Source of the DNA: Rossellomorea aquimaris | GTDB taxonomy: Bacteria > Bacillota > Bacilli > Bacillales > Bacillaceae_B | Assembly: GCF_035590735.1 (NCBI RefSeq) | Contig: NZ_CP141595.1 | Span: forward strand, 3,553,501 to 3,617,500 | Direction of reading: 5' to 3' | DNA length: 64,000 nucleotides | In this document: piece after piece, positions 35,190 to 44,452 of the stretch | Layout of the letters: each line of letters begins with the position of its first letter | Position numbering within the stretch: the stretch's first letter is position 1 | Notes under the pieces: model-generated | Told to the model about the DNA's origin: nothing | Database searches by the model: none | What the model saw: the letters and a program-made list of their open reading frames with translations, nothing else | Made by a program: the position numbers and the translations under genes

Positions 35190-36164
35190 TTGAACTATAT
35201 TCGTATGAGTTTATTTTTATTATTGATTTTAGTATTATCCGCTTGCGGAGCCTCTTCTGAGCAGGAAGAAGGCAAAAATAAAGAGAAATTGGAAGTGTAC
35301 ACTACCGTGTATCCACTGGAGGATTTCACGAAAAAAATCGGAGGGGAACATGTAGATGTGGAAAGCATTTATCCTCCAGGTGCCGATGAGCATACGTTTG
35401 AACCTTCTCAAAAAGATATGATTAAAATGGCTGATGGAGATGTTTTCTTCTACATCGGTATGGGACTTGAAGGATTCGTTGAAGGATCGAAATCGATTCT
35501 AGAAAACGAAGATGTAGTCGTTGTACCGACCAGTGAACATGTTGAATTGAATCATGAAGAAGACCATAGTGAAGAAAGTGCGGAAGAGCATGAGGAACAC
35601 GGAGACTCTCACGAGGACGATCACGGCGATGAGCACAACCATGACGTGGATCCTCATCTTTGGTTGGATCCGGTGTACTCTAAAGAAATGGCGAAAACCA
35701 TTGCAGATACACTTTCAAAAGAAATGCCGGAACATGAGAAAGATTTCCAAGCGAACCTTGAATCGTTAACGAAAGAATTAGATGCGCTGGACGCCGAGTT
35801 TAAGGACATGGCAGAAAATTCGCCAAAGAAAACCTTCTACGTTTCTCATGCTGCTTATAGCTATTGGGAAGAACGCTACGGACTGCATCAAGAAGCCATC
35901 GCCGGATTGAATACAGCTGATGAGCCTTCGCAGCAAGAGCTTAAGAAGATCATTGAAAAAGGGAAAGAAGACAATGTTCAATACATCCTCTTTGAACAAA
36001 ACGTTTCTTCCCGTCTAACAGAAGTCGTACAAAACGAATTGGGTGCAAAAGCCCTTCACCTCCACAATTTATCTGTCCTTACCGAAGAAGACAGAAACAA
36101 TGAAGAAGATTATTTTTCACTCATGAAGAAGAACATCAAGACGTTGGAACAGACATTACAATAG
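35190..36164 (+). CDS. znuA: zinc ABC transporter substrate-binding lipoprotein (ZnuA/AdcA type)
   Basis: About 324 residues. Lipobox LSAC gives Cys19. A cluster-9 metal-binding fold follows: GADEHTFEPS with His68, a His- and acid-rich flexible loop at about 117-152, and DPHLWLD with His156. These bind zinc outside the cell for import. The start is TTG with AAAGGAGG upstream, not the earlier frame opening at 35097. No ZnuB or ZnuC genes adjoin it, so it works with a transporter encoded elsewhere. A Zur-like box precedes it. Confidence 0.9.
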   Translation: MNYIRMSLFLLLILVLSACGASSEQEEGKNKEKLEVYTTVYPLEDFTKKIGGEHVDVESIYPPGADEHTFEPSQKDMIKMADGDVFFYIGMGLEGFVEGSKSILENEDVVVVPTSEHVELNHEEDHSEESAEEHEEHGDSHEDDHGDEHNHDVDPHLWLDPVYSKEMAKTIADTLSKEMPEHEKDFQANLESLTKELDALDAEFKDMAENSPKKTFYVSHAAYSYWEERYGLHQEAIAGLNTADEPSQQELKKIIEKGKEDNVQYILFEQNVSSRLTEVVQNELGAKALHLHNLSVLTEEDRNNEEDYFSLMKKNIKTLEQTLQ

Positions 36165-36173
36165 AATATTTTG

Positions 36174-36200
36174 AAAGAGCAGCTCAGCAGCTGCTCTTTT
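36174..36200 (+). terminator. terminator of the zinc lipoprotein gene
   Basis: AAAGAGCAGCT pairs with AGCTGCTCTTT and is followed by T residues. Confidence 0.9.
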
Positions 36201-36253
36201 TTAGATTTTACGATTAAATTTTCTGCTATACTATCGTCATTTCGAATTTTTTA

Positions 36254-36366
36254 ATGACTTTGGATCGTATATTATCTACTTTCCCTCATATATTATCGAC
36301 TTTGGATCGTATATTATCGACTTTCCTTCATATATTATCGTCTTTGCCTATTTTATTATCAACTTA
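36254..36366. repeat. 21-bp tandem repeat array 1
   Basis: On the minus strand units of the form AAGTCGATAATATA plus seven variable bases repeat with an exact 21-bp period: CTT on the plus strand recurs at 36258, 36279, 36300, 36321, 36342 and 36363. Stops occur in all frames of the array, so it is not coding. It lies in the 335-nt gap between the zinc lipoprotein gene and cydA. The same core recurs at 59415-59498. Confidence 0.8.
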
Positions 36367-36499
36367 CAAAAATCGACACTTCTTAAAGCATATTTAGATC
36401 TCCCCCTCAAACTTTCTCCCCCTACTAAAAATCATGAATATTATTTTCCATTAAGTGGACAATAAGGAAATGTTAAAGACTAGTAAGGGAGACATGAGA

Positions 36500-37858
36500 A
36501 TGGATGAATTAGTAATTGCTCGTTCCTTGTTTGGTACTACAATGGCCTTTCATATCATTTTTGCCACACTCGGAGTCGGTATTCCGTTAATGATTCTAGT
36601 TGCAGAAATTATGTATCAGCGGACGAATGATCTGGACTATTCCGTGATGGCAAAACGCTGGACGAAGGCGTTCGCCGTGCTGTTGGGGGTAGGTATTCCT
36701 ACAGGAACGATTGCGGGTGTTCAATTGTCCCTCCTGTGGCCTGGATTCATGGAGGTTATCGGACGGGTGATGGCACTGCCGTTCCAAATCGAAATCTATG
36801 CGTTTTTTGTTGAAGCGTTATTTATGTCTATTTATGTGTATGCGGCGAATCGGATCGCTCCATGGATGAGAATCGTGAGTCTTGTCCTGGTCGCCATCGG
36901 TGGACTTGCATCAGCTGTATTAATCACGAATGTGCATGCTTTTGAAGGGACACCTGCTGGATTTGAAATGGTGAACGGAGAAATCACCAACGTGGATCCT
37001 TGGAAAGCCTTCTTTAATCCAAGCTTTTTCGTAACTGCGGGGCATGTAGCCTTATCTGCTTATGTCGTGGGGTCATTTACGATTGCTACAGTCTCTGCAT
37101 TTAAGATGCTCCGAACTTCATTTGGGTCAAGAATTTATAAATTTCATCAAAAATCCCTTATGATTTGTTTATTAGTCGGAGGTGTCTTCTCCTTCTTCAC
37201 AGCGATTAATGGGCATGAATCTGCTCAAATGCTTCATGAATATCAGCCTGAGAAACTGGCTGCGGCTGAGGGGTTGTTTGAGACCCAAACCCATGCCCCG
37301 CTTGCGATTGGAGGGTTCACGGATCCTGTCAATCAGGAAGTGAAATGGGGTATCGAAATCCCTTGGGCCCTTAGTTTCCTTGCTGGAAACAGCTTCGACA
37401 CGGAGGTTATCGGCTTAAACGACTTCCCTAAAGAGTATTGGCCGCCTCTCTTCGTTCATACGTTATTCAACGCAATGGTGGGAATAGGATCTCTGCTCAT
37501 TTTACTTTCCCTCATTGCCTACGTATGGAACAAATTATTGAAAAAAGACCGGTTCCCTAAATGGTTGATGTGGTCGTTTGTAGCCAGCGGTCCCCTATCG
37601 ATCTTAGCCATCGAATTCGGATGGATTTTCGCTTGTACGGGCCGTCAACCTTGGACGATTTACCGCATTCTCAGTACAGAGGACTCGGTTACCACGACAG
37701 GAAACTTAGCCGTTCTGTTCGTTCTGTTCGTTTCGGTTTATGCGATTTTGGCCGTGTCCGTGGTTCTTGTTCTATTATATTACTTCAAACGGAATCCGCC
37801 TGAAAAGGACATCAACAAAGCGGAAGGAAATAATAAGGATATTCCTCTATCCACATAA
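36500..37858 (+). CDS. cydA: cytochrome bd-type quinol oxidase subunit I
   Basis: A 452-residue membrane protein of about nine helices. Heme ligand candidates are His18 and His182; Glu101/Glu105 lie in EIYAFFVEALF; the GRQPW motif is at about 381-385, and the Q-loop region is short, as in Gram-positive and CIO-type enzymes. It oxidises menaquinol and reduces oxygen. ATG 36500 has AAGGGAG about 8 nt away; upstream starts are poorer. It forms an operon with the next gene (subunit II) 24 nt on. It could equally be named ythA after B. subtilis. Confidence 0.92.
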   Translation: MDELVIARSLFGTTMAFHIIFATLGVGIPLMILVAEIMYQRTNDLDYSVMAKRWTKAFAVLLGVGIPTGTIAGVQLSLLWPGFMEVIGRVMALPFQIEIYAFFVEALFMSIYVYAANRIAPWMRIVSLVLVAIGGLASAVLITNVHAFEGTPAGFEMVNGEITNVDPWKAFFNPSFFVTAGHVALSAYVVGSFTIATVSAFKMLRTSFGSRIYKFHQKSLMICLLVGGVFSFFTAINGHESAQMLHEYQPEKLAAAEGLFETQTHAPLAIGGFTDPVNQEVKWGIEIPWALSFLAGNSFDTEVIGLNDFPKEYWPPLFVHTLFNAMVGIGSLLILLSLIAYVWNKLLKKDRFPKWLMWSFVASGPLSILAIEFGWIFACTGRQPWTIYRILSTEDSVTTTGNLAVLFVLFVSVYAILAVSVVLVLLYYFKRNPPEKDINKAEGNNKDIPLST

Positions 37859-37882
37859 CCAGCAAGAATTGGAGGTGAAGTT

Positions 37883-38914
37883 ATGACACAAGCATTGATT
37901 GCCATCACGATACTATGGGGATTCGTCTTTATTTATGCCGTCATGGCAACGATGGATTTCGGGGCCGGCTTTTGGTCGATGATCTACATTAATCATGACA
38001 AAACAAAAGCAACCAATATCGCCAACCGGTACCTGTCCCCAACATGGGAAGTCACGAATACATTCATTGTTGCCCTGGTAGTGGCAGTGTATAGTATGTT
38101 TCCCGGAGCAGCCTATTCATTAGGGACGGTGCTGCTCATCCCGGGAAGTTTAATCCTGCTGCTTCTGGCTCTTCGAAGTGCATTTCTGGTATTCTCTCAC
38201 GTGGCAGATGATTACAGGAAGCCATTGACCTATGTAACAGGGATTACAGGCTTACTGATTCCAGGTCTGCTCATCAGCGTACTTCCCATCTCTCACGGCC
38301 CGTACATCGATTTTGAAGACGGACAAACTCTTCTTCTAGGGAAGCTGTTTACGAGTCCGCATGAATATGCCTTCTTCGGATTTGCCGTTGCCAGTACGTT
38401 ATTTCTTTCATCCTTACTTCTTGCTGACTACTCCAAAGCTTCCAAGGAATTTGAAGCTTTTAAAGTGTATCGGCGAGATGCCATGATCATCGGTCCAATC
38501 TCTGTAGTAATGGCGTTCTTCATTATGTTCACTATGAAAAATGAAGCGTCTTGGATATATGAAAGAATGATGGAAGATCAGATTTTGTTATGGGTCTCCT
38601 TAATCGGCTTCCTGGTTGCCGGGGGAGCACTATTTCTACCCACCAATAAAGAGGGCATGAAGGGGATGCCCCGTGTGGCTGTCATCGCCGTGACCTTTCA
38701 ATATGTACTGGCAAGCTATGTATACGGTAAAGCCCACCTGCCCTATATCATCTACCCGGAAGTCACGATCCAGTCCGGATTCACGGATCCCAACTCGTTT
38801 AAGGCTGTGTTCATCACTTACATCGTCGGATTCATCATCCTGTTTCCCGGGTTTGTCTACTTTTGGAGTTTATTTATGAATGATAAACGATATTTGAGGC
38901 AAAAAAGTGAATGA
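37883..38914 (+). CDS. cydB: cytochrome bd-type quinol oxidase subunit II
   Basis: A 343-residue membrane protein with about eight to nine helices and the conserved start MTQALIAITILWGFVFIYAV; ATMDFGAGFWSM corresponds to the first CydB signature. It pairs with subunit I. TTGGAGGTG lies before the ATG. Homolog of B. subtilis ythB. A CydX-like peptide was not found after it. Confidence 0.92.
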   Translation: MTQALIAITILWGFVFIYAVMATMDFGAGFWSMIYINHDKTKATNIANRYLSPTWEVTNTFIVALVVAVYSMFPGAAYSLGTVLLIPGSLILLLLALRSAFLVFSHVADDYRKPLTYVTGITGLLIPGLLISVLPISHGPYIDFEDGQTLLLGKLFTSPHEYAFFGFAVASTLFLSSLLLADYSKASKEFEAFKVYRRDAMIIGPISVVMAFFIMFTMKNEASWIYERMMEDQILLWVSLIGFLVAGGALFLPTNKEGMKGMPRVAVIAVTFQYVLASYVYGKAHLPYIIYPEVTIQSGFTDPNSFKAVFITYIVGFIILFPGFVYFWSLFMNDKRYLRQKSE

Positions 38915-38921
38915 CCGCACC

Positions 38922-38951
38922 ATAGCTCCGATAACCTCGGAGCTATTTTTC
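38922..38951 (+). terminator. terminator of the bd oxidase operon
   Basis: ATAGCTCCGA pairs with TCGGAGCTAT and is followed by TTTTT. Confidence 0.9.
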
Positions 38952-39033
38952 TACCCTCAGATCAATCATTTGCTTATCCAATCCCCCAGCCTTACACTAA
39001 CGGTAGATATTAGATTTGAAAGGATGATCCATA

Positions 39034-39756
39034 GTGGCACAATCGATTGATGGTAAAATCGCTTATATTACGGGTGCTGCCCGGGGAATCGGAAAGGCAA
39101 CGGCATTGGAGCTTGCACGTGAAGGAGTTCATGTCGGGTTGATCGCCCGTACAGAAAGTACACTGGAACAAGTGGCAGAGGAAGCGAGATCTCTCGGTGT
39201 GAAAGCCAGTTTGGCTGTAGCTGATATCTCAGATATGGAGCAAGTGGAAATAGCCATTTCGAAACTAAAAAATGAACTCGGTCCAGCCGATATCCTGATC
39301 AATAATGCCGGTATCGGAACGTACGGCCCTTTTCTTGAAATCGATCCGGCAGATTGGAAGAGAACCTTTGAAGTCAACGTATTTGGAACGTATCATGTGA
39401 CGCGTGCCGTCCTGCCTCAGCTTATCGAGAAAAACCGCGGGGATATCATCAATATTTCTTCCAGCAGCGGATTGAAAGGGACGGCAAAAAGTACGGCTTA
39501 CAGTGGTTCTAAATTTGCCGTTCAAGGGATGACAGAAGCGTTGATGCAGGAAGTCCGTCCACATAATATCCGTGTCATGACTTTGAACCCAAGCCTGGTG
39601 GCAACGGATCTTACCTTTAGGGATAAGCTCGATGAAGCGGACATAGAAAAATACATGCAGCCGCAGGATTTAGCGGAACATATGGTTTCTCAGCTGAAAT
39701 TACACCCCCGCATCTTTATCAAGCAGTCTCTTCAGTGGGCGACGAATCCATTTTAA
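39034..39756 (+). CDS. short-chain dehydrogenase/reductase, YoxD-like (3-oxoacyl-ACP reductase family)
   Basis: A 240-residue Rossmann-fold enzyme. TGAARGIG at 13-20 binds NAD(P), NNAG at about 90-93 is present, and the catalytic set is Ser142-145, Tyr156 and Lys160 (YSGSK). It resembles B. subtilis YoxD. The substrate is unknown; FabG-like reduction is only a family guess. GTG start after AAAGGATG. Single gene. Confidence 0.88.
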   Translation: MAQSIDGKIAYITGAARGIGKATALELAREGVHVGLIARTESTLEQVAEEARSLGVKASLAVADISDMEQVEIAISKLKNELGPADILINNAGIGTYGPFLEIDPADWKRTFEVNVFGTYHVTRAVLPQLIEKNRGDIINISSSSGLKGTAKSTAYSGSKFAVQGMTEALMQEVRPHNIRVMTLNPSLVATDLTFRDKLDEADIEKYMQPQDLAEHMVSQLKLHPRIFIKQSLQWATNPF

Positions 39757-39761
39757 TAAAC

Positions 39762-39801
39762 AAAAGGAAAAGCTCAGATTCAGCTCTGAGCTTTTCCTTT
39801 T
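39762..39801. terminator. bidirectional terminator between SDR and VOC genes
   Basis: AAAAGGAAAAGCTCAGA pairs with its near complement CTCTGAGCTTTTCCTTTT, between two convergent genes. Confidence 0.9.
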
Positions 39802-39812
39802 CAACCTTATCT

Positions 39813-40184
39813 TTATCTGTGTTGATCCACAAGAATCGGATTGCCATCAGGATCTTCAATCGTGAAACTTGCAGGGCCATCACTTGATTCATCTGCTTCA
39901 GTCAATATTTTTACCCCTTGTTCTTTCAGCTGCTTTTGAAGGTCCCGAATGTCCGTAAATGAATCAAGATTTTCGGCATTTTGGTCCCAACCTGGATTAA
40001 AGGTCAGGATGTTCTTGTCAAACATTCCTTCAAACAGACCGATAACAGTACTTTCATTCTTCATGATCAGCCAATTTTGGGCAATTTCCCCTCCCAAAGT
40101 TTGAAATCCAAGTTTTTCATAAAATGCTTTTGATTTATTAATGTCTTTAACACTTAAGCTTACAGAAAATGCACCTAGTTTCAT
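39813..40184 (-). CDS. VOC family protein (glyoxalase/bleomycin resistance superfamily)
   Basis: A 123-residue protein with two paired beta-alpha-beta modules: VSLSVKDINKSKAFYEKLGF at the start and the closing FTIEDPDGNPILVDQ. Members bind metal and act on diverse small molecules; the substrate is not evident. The ATG has AAGGAGGAA upstream. It is a single gene beside an XRE regulator on the same strand. Confidence 0.87.
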   Translation of the reverse strand: MKLGAFSVSLSVKDINKSKAFYEKLGFQTLGGEIAQNWLIMKNESTVIGLFEGMFDKNILTFNPGWDQNAENLDSFTDIRDLQKQLKEQGVKILTEADESSDGPASFTIEDPDGNPILVDQHR

Positions 40185-40296
40185 AATTCCTCCTTAATAG
40201 TAAGGTAGATTTAATTCATAGATAAAGTATAGTTCCGGTTTTGGAAAAATACAACATTCACCATTTTTGTTTATTCACCCGGGGGTATCTGACGTA

Positions 40297-40749
40297 TTAA
40301 TCTTCTATATATTTTTCTTTAAGAACATCCGTACCGATCCCGCCTCCTATCATTAAGATCAACGGTCCAAAGTTCCAAATAAACGCATTTCCAATCAAAG
40401 GTATATCAAAAGCAGTAAATTTATTGACAAGAAAAATCCCTATTTTGGCCAACAAGAAAACTGCACCAATTAAAAATAGAAATTCAAACATCGATTTTAA
40501 TTTTGGATGCGCCAATTGCTTACTATCCTTGATTACTTTCTCTGTCAATTCCTCATCACTCCTCAACAATTCATCGATTGTCACTCCGAACAGATCACTT
40601 ACTTTAATGATGATTTCAATGCTGGGATAATTCTGACCAGTCTCCCACTTTGAAACCGATTGCCGACTGACAAAAAGCCTTTCTGCTAATTCTTCCTGGG
40701 ACCAGCCTCTACTCTTTCTCTCACTTTTTAATTTCTCTCCAAAGACCAT
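40297..40749 (-). CDS. XRE-family helix-turn-helix regulator with two membrane segments
   Basis: About 150 residues. The N-terminal HTH (FGEKLKSERKSRGWSQEELA to about residue 60, with SRQSVSKWETG as recognition helix) binds DNA; the C-terminal half has two hydrophobic segments (about 88-108 and 118-138). Such membrane-linked regulators are common in Firmicutes; the target is unknown. ATG 40749 is preferred over GTG 40761 because of its AAAGGTG site. Confidence 0.82.
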   Translation of the reverse strand: MVFGEKLKSERKSRGWSQEELAERLFVSRQSVSKWETGQNYPSIEIIIKVSDLFGVTIDELLRSDEELTEKVIKDSKQLAHPKLKSMFEFLFLIGAVFLLAKIGIFLVNKFTAFDIPLIGNAFIWNFGPLILMIGGGIGTDVLKEKYIED

Positions 40750-40877
40750 TCTACCAATCACCTTTCATCCATCTACCATTCATTATTGCCAATCACTATG
40801 TAATAAGTAAAGATAACCGTGGTTGCACTGCATCGCAACTACTGGTTGCCACCTTTAATCATTCAATCGAACGAGAA

Positions 40878-40907
40878 ATAAGCAGGTCCCAGGTGGAACC
40901 TGCTTAT
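40878..40907 (-). terminator. terminator of the men operon (after menC)
   Basis: ATAAGCAGGT pairs with ACCTGCTTAT around a 10-nt loop, followed by ATTT on the minus strand. Confidence 0.8.
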
Positions 40908-40937
40908 GGATAAATTCATTTTTTTGATCGAGGGTAA

Positions 40938-42050
40938 TCACTTGTTAAACGTTTCTTTATCTATTGTCACATGACCTAACCGTTTTCTATTCAACTCCAC
41001 ACCTATCCCAGGACCATCCAGACGTTCAACAACACCATTTTTCACAACGATGGGAGAAGCGATGATATCTTCTTCCCAATATTTTGAGGAGGAGGAAATA
41101 TCCCCGGGAATCGAGAATCCCTCGAGAGTGGCAAGGGCCAGATTATGAGCCCGTGAAACCCCAAACTCGATCATGCCCCCGCACCATACTTTGATGTGAT
41201 TCTCCTGGCACAATCGGTAGATTTCCAAAGCACTTGTGTAACCTCCGACTCTTCCAAGCTTGATATTGACCACTCCGCAGCTATTTAAATGGATGGCACT
41301 CTTCATATCATGTGGGGTTACAATGCTTTCATCCAAACAAATCGGAGTATGTAACTCTTTTTGTAAAAGAGAATGTTCTACTAAATCGTCAACTCCCAAA
41401 GGCTGTTCGATCATCTCCAGACCAAACTCATCCAATGCTTGAAGCCGGCTTTTGTCTTCAAGTGAATAGGCTGAGTTCGCATCTGCCAGAAGAGAAAGCG
41501 AAGGAAAATGGTCCCTTAACTCTTTCACATTCTCCACATCCGCTCCAGGAGAGATTTTCAGCTTTATGCGTTGATACCCTTCTTGCACAAGATCTCCAGC
41601 CTGCTGGATCATCTCTTTCACGGAGTCGGCCCCCACTACGGCGCCGGCAAGAATTTCAGAACGCGTCCCCCCCATCATCTCCCAGAGTGGAACGTTCTGC
41701 TGCCTTGCATAGAGATCCCATAAAGCCATTTCAACTGCAGCCTTCGCCATTGAATTTCCCCGAACGGCTGCGAATCTGTTTCCGATTTCTTCTGGGTGTT
41801 GAAATGGGTTGTTGTATACTAGAGGAATGAGTACATCCTTAAGCATATGATAGGAAGTTTTCACGGTTTCTTCTGAATACCACGGTGTGGAAAAAGCAAC
41901 CCCTTCTCCCAGTCCAATCAATCCGTCGATATCTTGAACCTCAACAATGATCCCTTCCCGTTTTTCAACGGTTTGCAGATGGGTCACAAAGGGCTTTTTC
42001 AATGGCATCGATATGATGTGAAGCGTAATGGATTTAATCTTCATGGGCAT
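40938..42050 (-). CDS. menC: o-succinylbenzoate synthase
   Basis: A 370-residue enolase-superfamily enzyme that dehydrates SHCHC to o-succinylbenzoate. Family landmarks are the acid-base lysine motif KLKISPG near 163, the metal-binding acids in LLADANSAY and MIEQPL, and LDESI. Its ATG overlaps the end of menE by 17 nt, so translation is coupled. It closes the menEC part of the operon. Confidence 0.93.
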   Translation of the reverse strand: MPMKIKSITLHIISMPLKKPFVTHLQTVEKREGIIVEVQDIDGLIGLGEGVAFSTPWYSEETVKTSYHMLKDVLIPLVYNNPFQHPEEIGNRFAAVRGNSMAKAAVEMALWDLYARQQNVPLWEMMGGTRSEILAGAVVGADSVKEMIQQAGDLVQEGYQRIKLKISPGADVENVKELRDHFPSLSLLADANSAYSLEDKSRLQALDEFGLEMIEQPLGVDDLVEHSLLQKELHTPICLDESIVTPHDMKSAIHLNSCGVVNIKLGRVGGYTSALEIYRLCQENHIKVWCGGMIEFGVSRAHNLALATLEGFSIPGDISSSSKYWEEDIIASPIVVKNGVVERLDGPGIGVELNRKRLGHVTIDKETFNK

Positions 42051-43524
42051 ACAGTCCTTTTTCCCACTGATCCCTGAGCACTCTTCTCAGCAGTTTGTTC
42101 GAGGCATTTCGTGGTAACTCATCTACAAAGATTATTTTTTTCGGCTGTTTATACGATGCCAGATTATCGCTGCAGTATTTTAAGATCTCTTCTTTTGTAA
42201 GACGCTCTTTCTTAACGATAAACGCACAGGGAATTTGCCCCCATGTGTCATTAGGAATTCCAACCACCCCGGCATCCTCTACCCCGTCACAGCCTAACAA
42301 CACACTTTCAATTTCCGCAGGATACACATTTTCTCCCCCGGAAATGATGAGGTCTGATCTCCGGTCCATTACAAATAAGAAACCCTCTTCATCTACAAAG
42401 CCGATATCCCCAGTATGAAACCAGCCATCTTCAAAGCTTTTCGCATTCGCTTCCTCTCTTTGGTAATATCCGTTCGTCACATTCGGGCCTTTCACCAGGA
42501 TTTCACCCTCTTGATTTGCTCGAGCTGCCCCCCTTTCATTCTTGATTCTTAATTCTGAAGGAAAAAGGGGTTTACCCGCTGACCCCAGCTTCATCATACT
42601 GTATTCAGGTGATAACGTCACGATTTGAGAAGCCGTTTCCGTCATTCCATACGTTTGATATACGGGCACTCCCTTATCTTTACAAGATTGAAGTAATGGA
42701 AGTGGTGCAGGTCCGCCACCTAACAGCATACAGCGGAAATCCCGATGATACGTTCTGTCCCCCATTTCATTGATTAAACGTTGAAGCATATTGCTCACAA
42801 CGGACATGATCGTAACCCTTCCACTTTCAAGCTCCTGATTGATGGTTTCGACGTCGAAGGTTTCAAACAGTCGTACCCTCATTCCATAAATCACACTTCT
42901 CATAAGGATCGAATATCCGCTTATATGAAAGAGAGGAACCGAGCAAAGCCAGGCATCATTTTCACTTATTCCGAGATTCAAAGAAGATCCAATGGCACTC
43001 CACCAATGGTTTCCATACGATTGAAGGACTCCTTTGGGGGCTCCGGTCGTACCTGATGTGTACATAACCGAGCATGCTTGGTCTAACTGAAAATAATCCT
43101 TTATTTTAAAGCCTGTAGGGGCTGTTTGCAGCAATTGAGAGAATGGGATTCCATCAACGTGTTCCCCTAAAAAAGAAAGCTTCCCCTCAAACTCATCGTC
43201 ATAAATGACCGTCGATAACTCCATATCCTGTATTTGAAAAGATAATTCATTCGAACTCAGTTTGTTGTTTAATAGTACAGTCGTGAATCCGAGCTGTTGA
43301 ATGGCATGAACGACCAACACAGATTCCACTTTATTTTTTATCATGAGTCCCACAAAAGGATGTGCAGAAGATTTCACTATGGTATGAAGCTGCTCACCGA
43401 TGTGGATTGCTTTTTCCCAGAGCTCTCCGAAGGTATATTCCATATCACCATTACTTATTGCCATCCGATCAGGGGTTAAGAACGCTCTTTGTTTTAGCCA
43501 ATTAGGCAGTTGCTGTGTAGTCAT
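42034..43524 (-). CDS. menE: o-succinylbenzoate-CoA ligase
   Basis: About 496 residues of the acyl-adenylate family. The P-loop-like motif YTSGTTGAPKG is seen near 155-165, with YGMTETAS and GWFHTGDIGF further on and a lysine near the end for adenylation. It activates o-succinylbenzoate to its CoA ester. The frame opens at 43644, but ATG 43524 gives the family N-terminus (TTQQLPNWLKQRA). It follows a hairpin after menB and overlaps menC. Confidence 0.93.
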   Translation of the reverse strand: MTTQQLPNWLKQRAFLTPDRMAISNGDMEYTFGELWEKAIHIGEQLHTIVKSSAHPFVGLMIKNKVESVLVVHAIQQLGFTTVLLNNKLSSNELSFQIQDMELSTVIYDDEFEGKLSFLGEHVDGIPFSQLLQTAPTGFKIKDYFQLDQACSVMYTSGTTGAPKGVLQSYGNHWWSAIGSSLNLGISENDAWLCSVPLFHISGYSILMRSVIYGMRVRLFETFDVETINQELESGRVTIMSVVSNMLQRLINEMGDRTYHRDFRCMLLGGGPAPLPLLQSCKDKGVPVYQTYGMTETASQIVTLSPEYSMMKLGSAGKPLFPSELRIKNERGAARANQEGEILVKGPNVTNGYYQREEANAKSFEDGWFHTGDIGFVDEEGFLFVMDRRSDLIISGGENVYPAEIESVLLGCDGVEDAGVVGIPNDTWGQIPCAFIVKKERLTKEEILKYCSDNLASYKQPKKIIFVDELPRNASNKLLRRVLRDQWEKGLYAHED

Positions 43525-43579
43525 CCTGTCATTACCATTCCTTTCTTGTTTGTGCTCTTTATAACCATTATTAAAAAAA

Positions 43580-43609
43580 GCCTGATGAATCCGCAAAGAT
43601 TCATCAGGC
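43580..43609 (-). terminator. hairpin between menB and menE, likely partial terminator
   Basis: GCCTGATGAATC pairs perfectly with GATTCATCAGGC around a 6-nt loop, and on the minus strand is followed by TTTTTTTA. Placed inside the men gene row, it should separate menFDHB from menEC or let some transcription through. Confidence 0.85.
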
Positions 43610-43618
43610 CACCTTAGA

Positions 43619-44437
43619 TCAAGGGAAACGAGGGAATTGTCCAAAGTCCGGTTTACGCTTTTCTTTAAATGCGTCGCGGCCTTCCTTGGCTTCTTCCGTT
43701 GTGTAGTATAGAAGTGTTGCGTCTCCTGCGAGTTGTTGCAGACCTGCTAATCCATCTGTATCTGCGTTGAATGAAGCTTTTAAGAAACGAAGGGCAGTCG
43801 GACTTTTTTCAAGCATTTCTGATGCCCACTGAACCGTTTCCGCTTCAAGCTGCTCATATGGAACGACTGTATTGACAAGACCCATTTCAAGCGCTTCTTG
43901 TGCGTTATACTGACGGCACAGGTACCAGATTTCTTTTGCTTTCTTGTGACCGACGATGCGTGCAAGATATCCTGCACCGTACCCTGCGTCAAAGCTTCCT
44001 ACCTTAGGACCAGTTTGTCCGAAGATTGCATTGTCAGCAGCAATCGTAATATCACATACGACGTGAAGGACATGTCCTCCTCCGATGGCATAACCTGCTA
44101 CCATTGCGATGACCGGCTTAGGGATCACTCGGATCAGACGCTGTAAGTCCAGTACATTCAGTCGTGGAATTTCATCTTCCCCGACGTATCCGCCATGTCC
44201 TCGTACTCTTTGGTCTCCCCCTGAACAGAATGCCTTTTCTCCAGCACCTGTTAAAACGATGACACCGACCTTGGAATCGTCACGTGCATAGGCAAATGCA
44301 TCGATTAATTCCATTACAGTTTTAGGACGAAATGCGTTGCGTACTTCTGGTCGATTGATCGTGATTTTTGCGATTCCATTATATGTTTCGTACAAAATAT
44401 CTTCGTAGTTTCTTTCTGAAACCCATTCAAAAGCCAT
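43619..44437 (-). CDS. menB: 1,4-dihydroxy-2-naphthoyl-CoA synthase
   Basis: A 272-residue crotonase-fold enzyme that closes the second ring of menaquinone. The segments [15 protein letters not shown] (about 70-85), [18 protein letters not shown] and the conserved [16 protein letters not shown] are typical. The ATG has AAGGAGGAAG upstream. It follows menH by 15 nt. Confidence 0.96.
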   Translation of the reverse strand: MAFEWVSERNYEDILYETYNGIAKITINRPEVRNAFRPKTVMELIDAFAYARDDSKVGVIVLTGAGEKAFCSGGDQRVRGHGGYVGEDEIPRLNVLDLQRLIRVIPKPVIAMVAGYAIGGGHVLHVVCDITIAADNAIFGQTGPKVGSFDAGYGAGYLARIVGHKKAKEIWYLCRQYNAQEALEMGLVNTVVPYEQLEAETVQWASEMLEKSPTALRFLKASFNADTDGLAGLQQLAGDATLLYYTTEEAKEGRDAFKEKRKPDFGQFPRFP

Positions 44438-44452
44438 TGGTTTCTTCCTCCT

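Noticed and set aside
36254-36366. CRISPR array
   Set aside because: Units are 21 bp head-to-tail with no spacers of constant length and no cas genes.
41312-41830. 172-codon plus-strand frame inside menC
   Set aside because: Shadow of the menC gene on the other strand.
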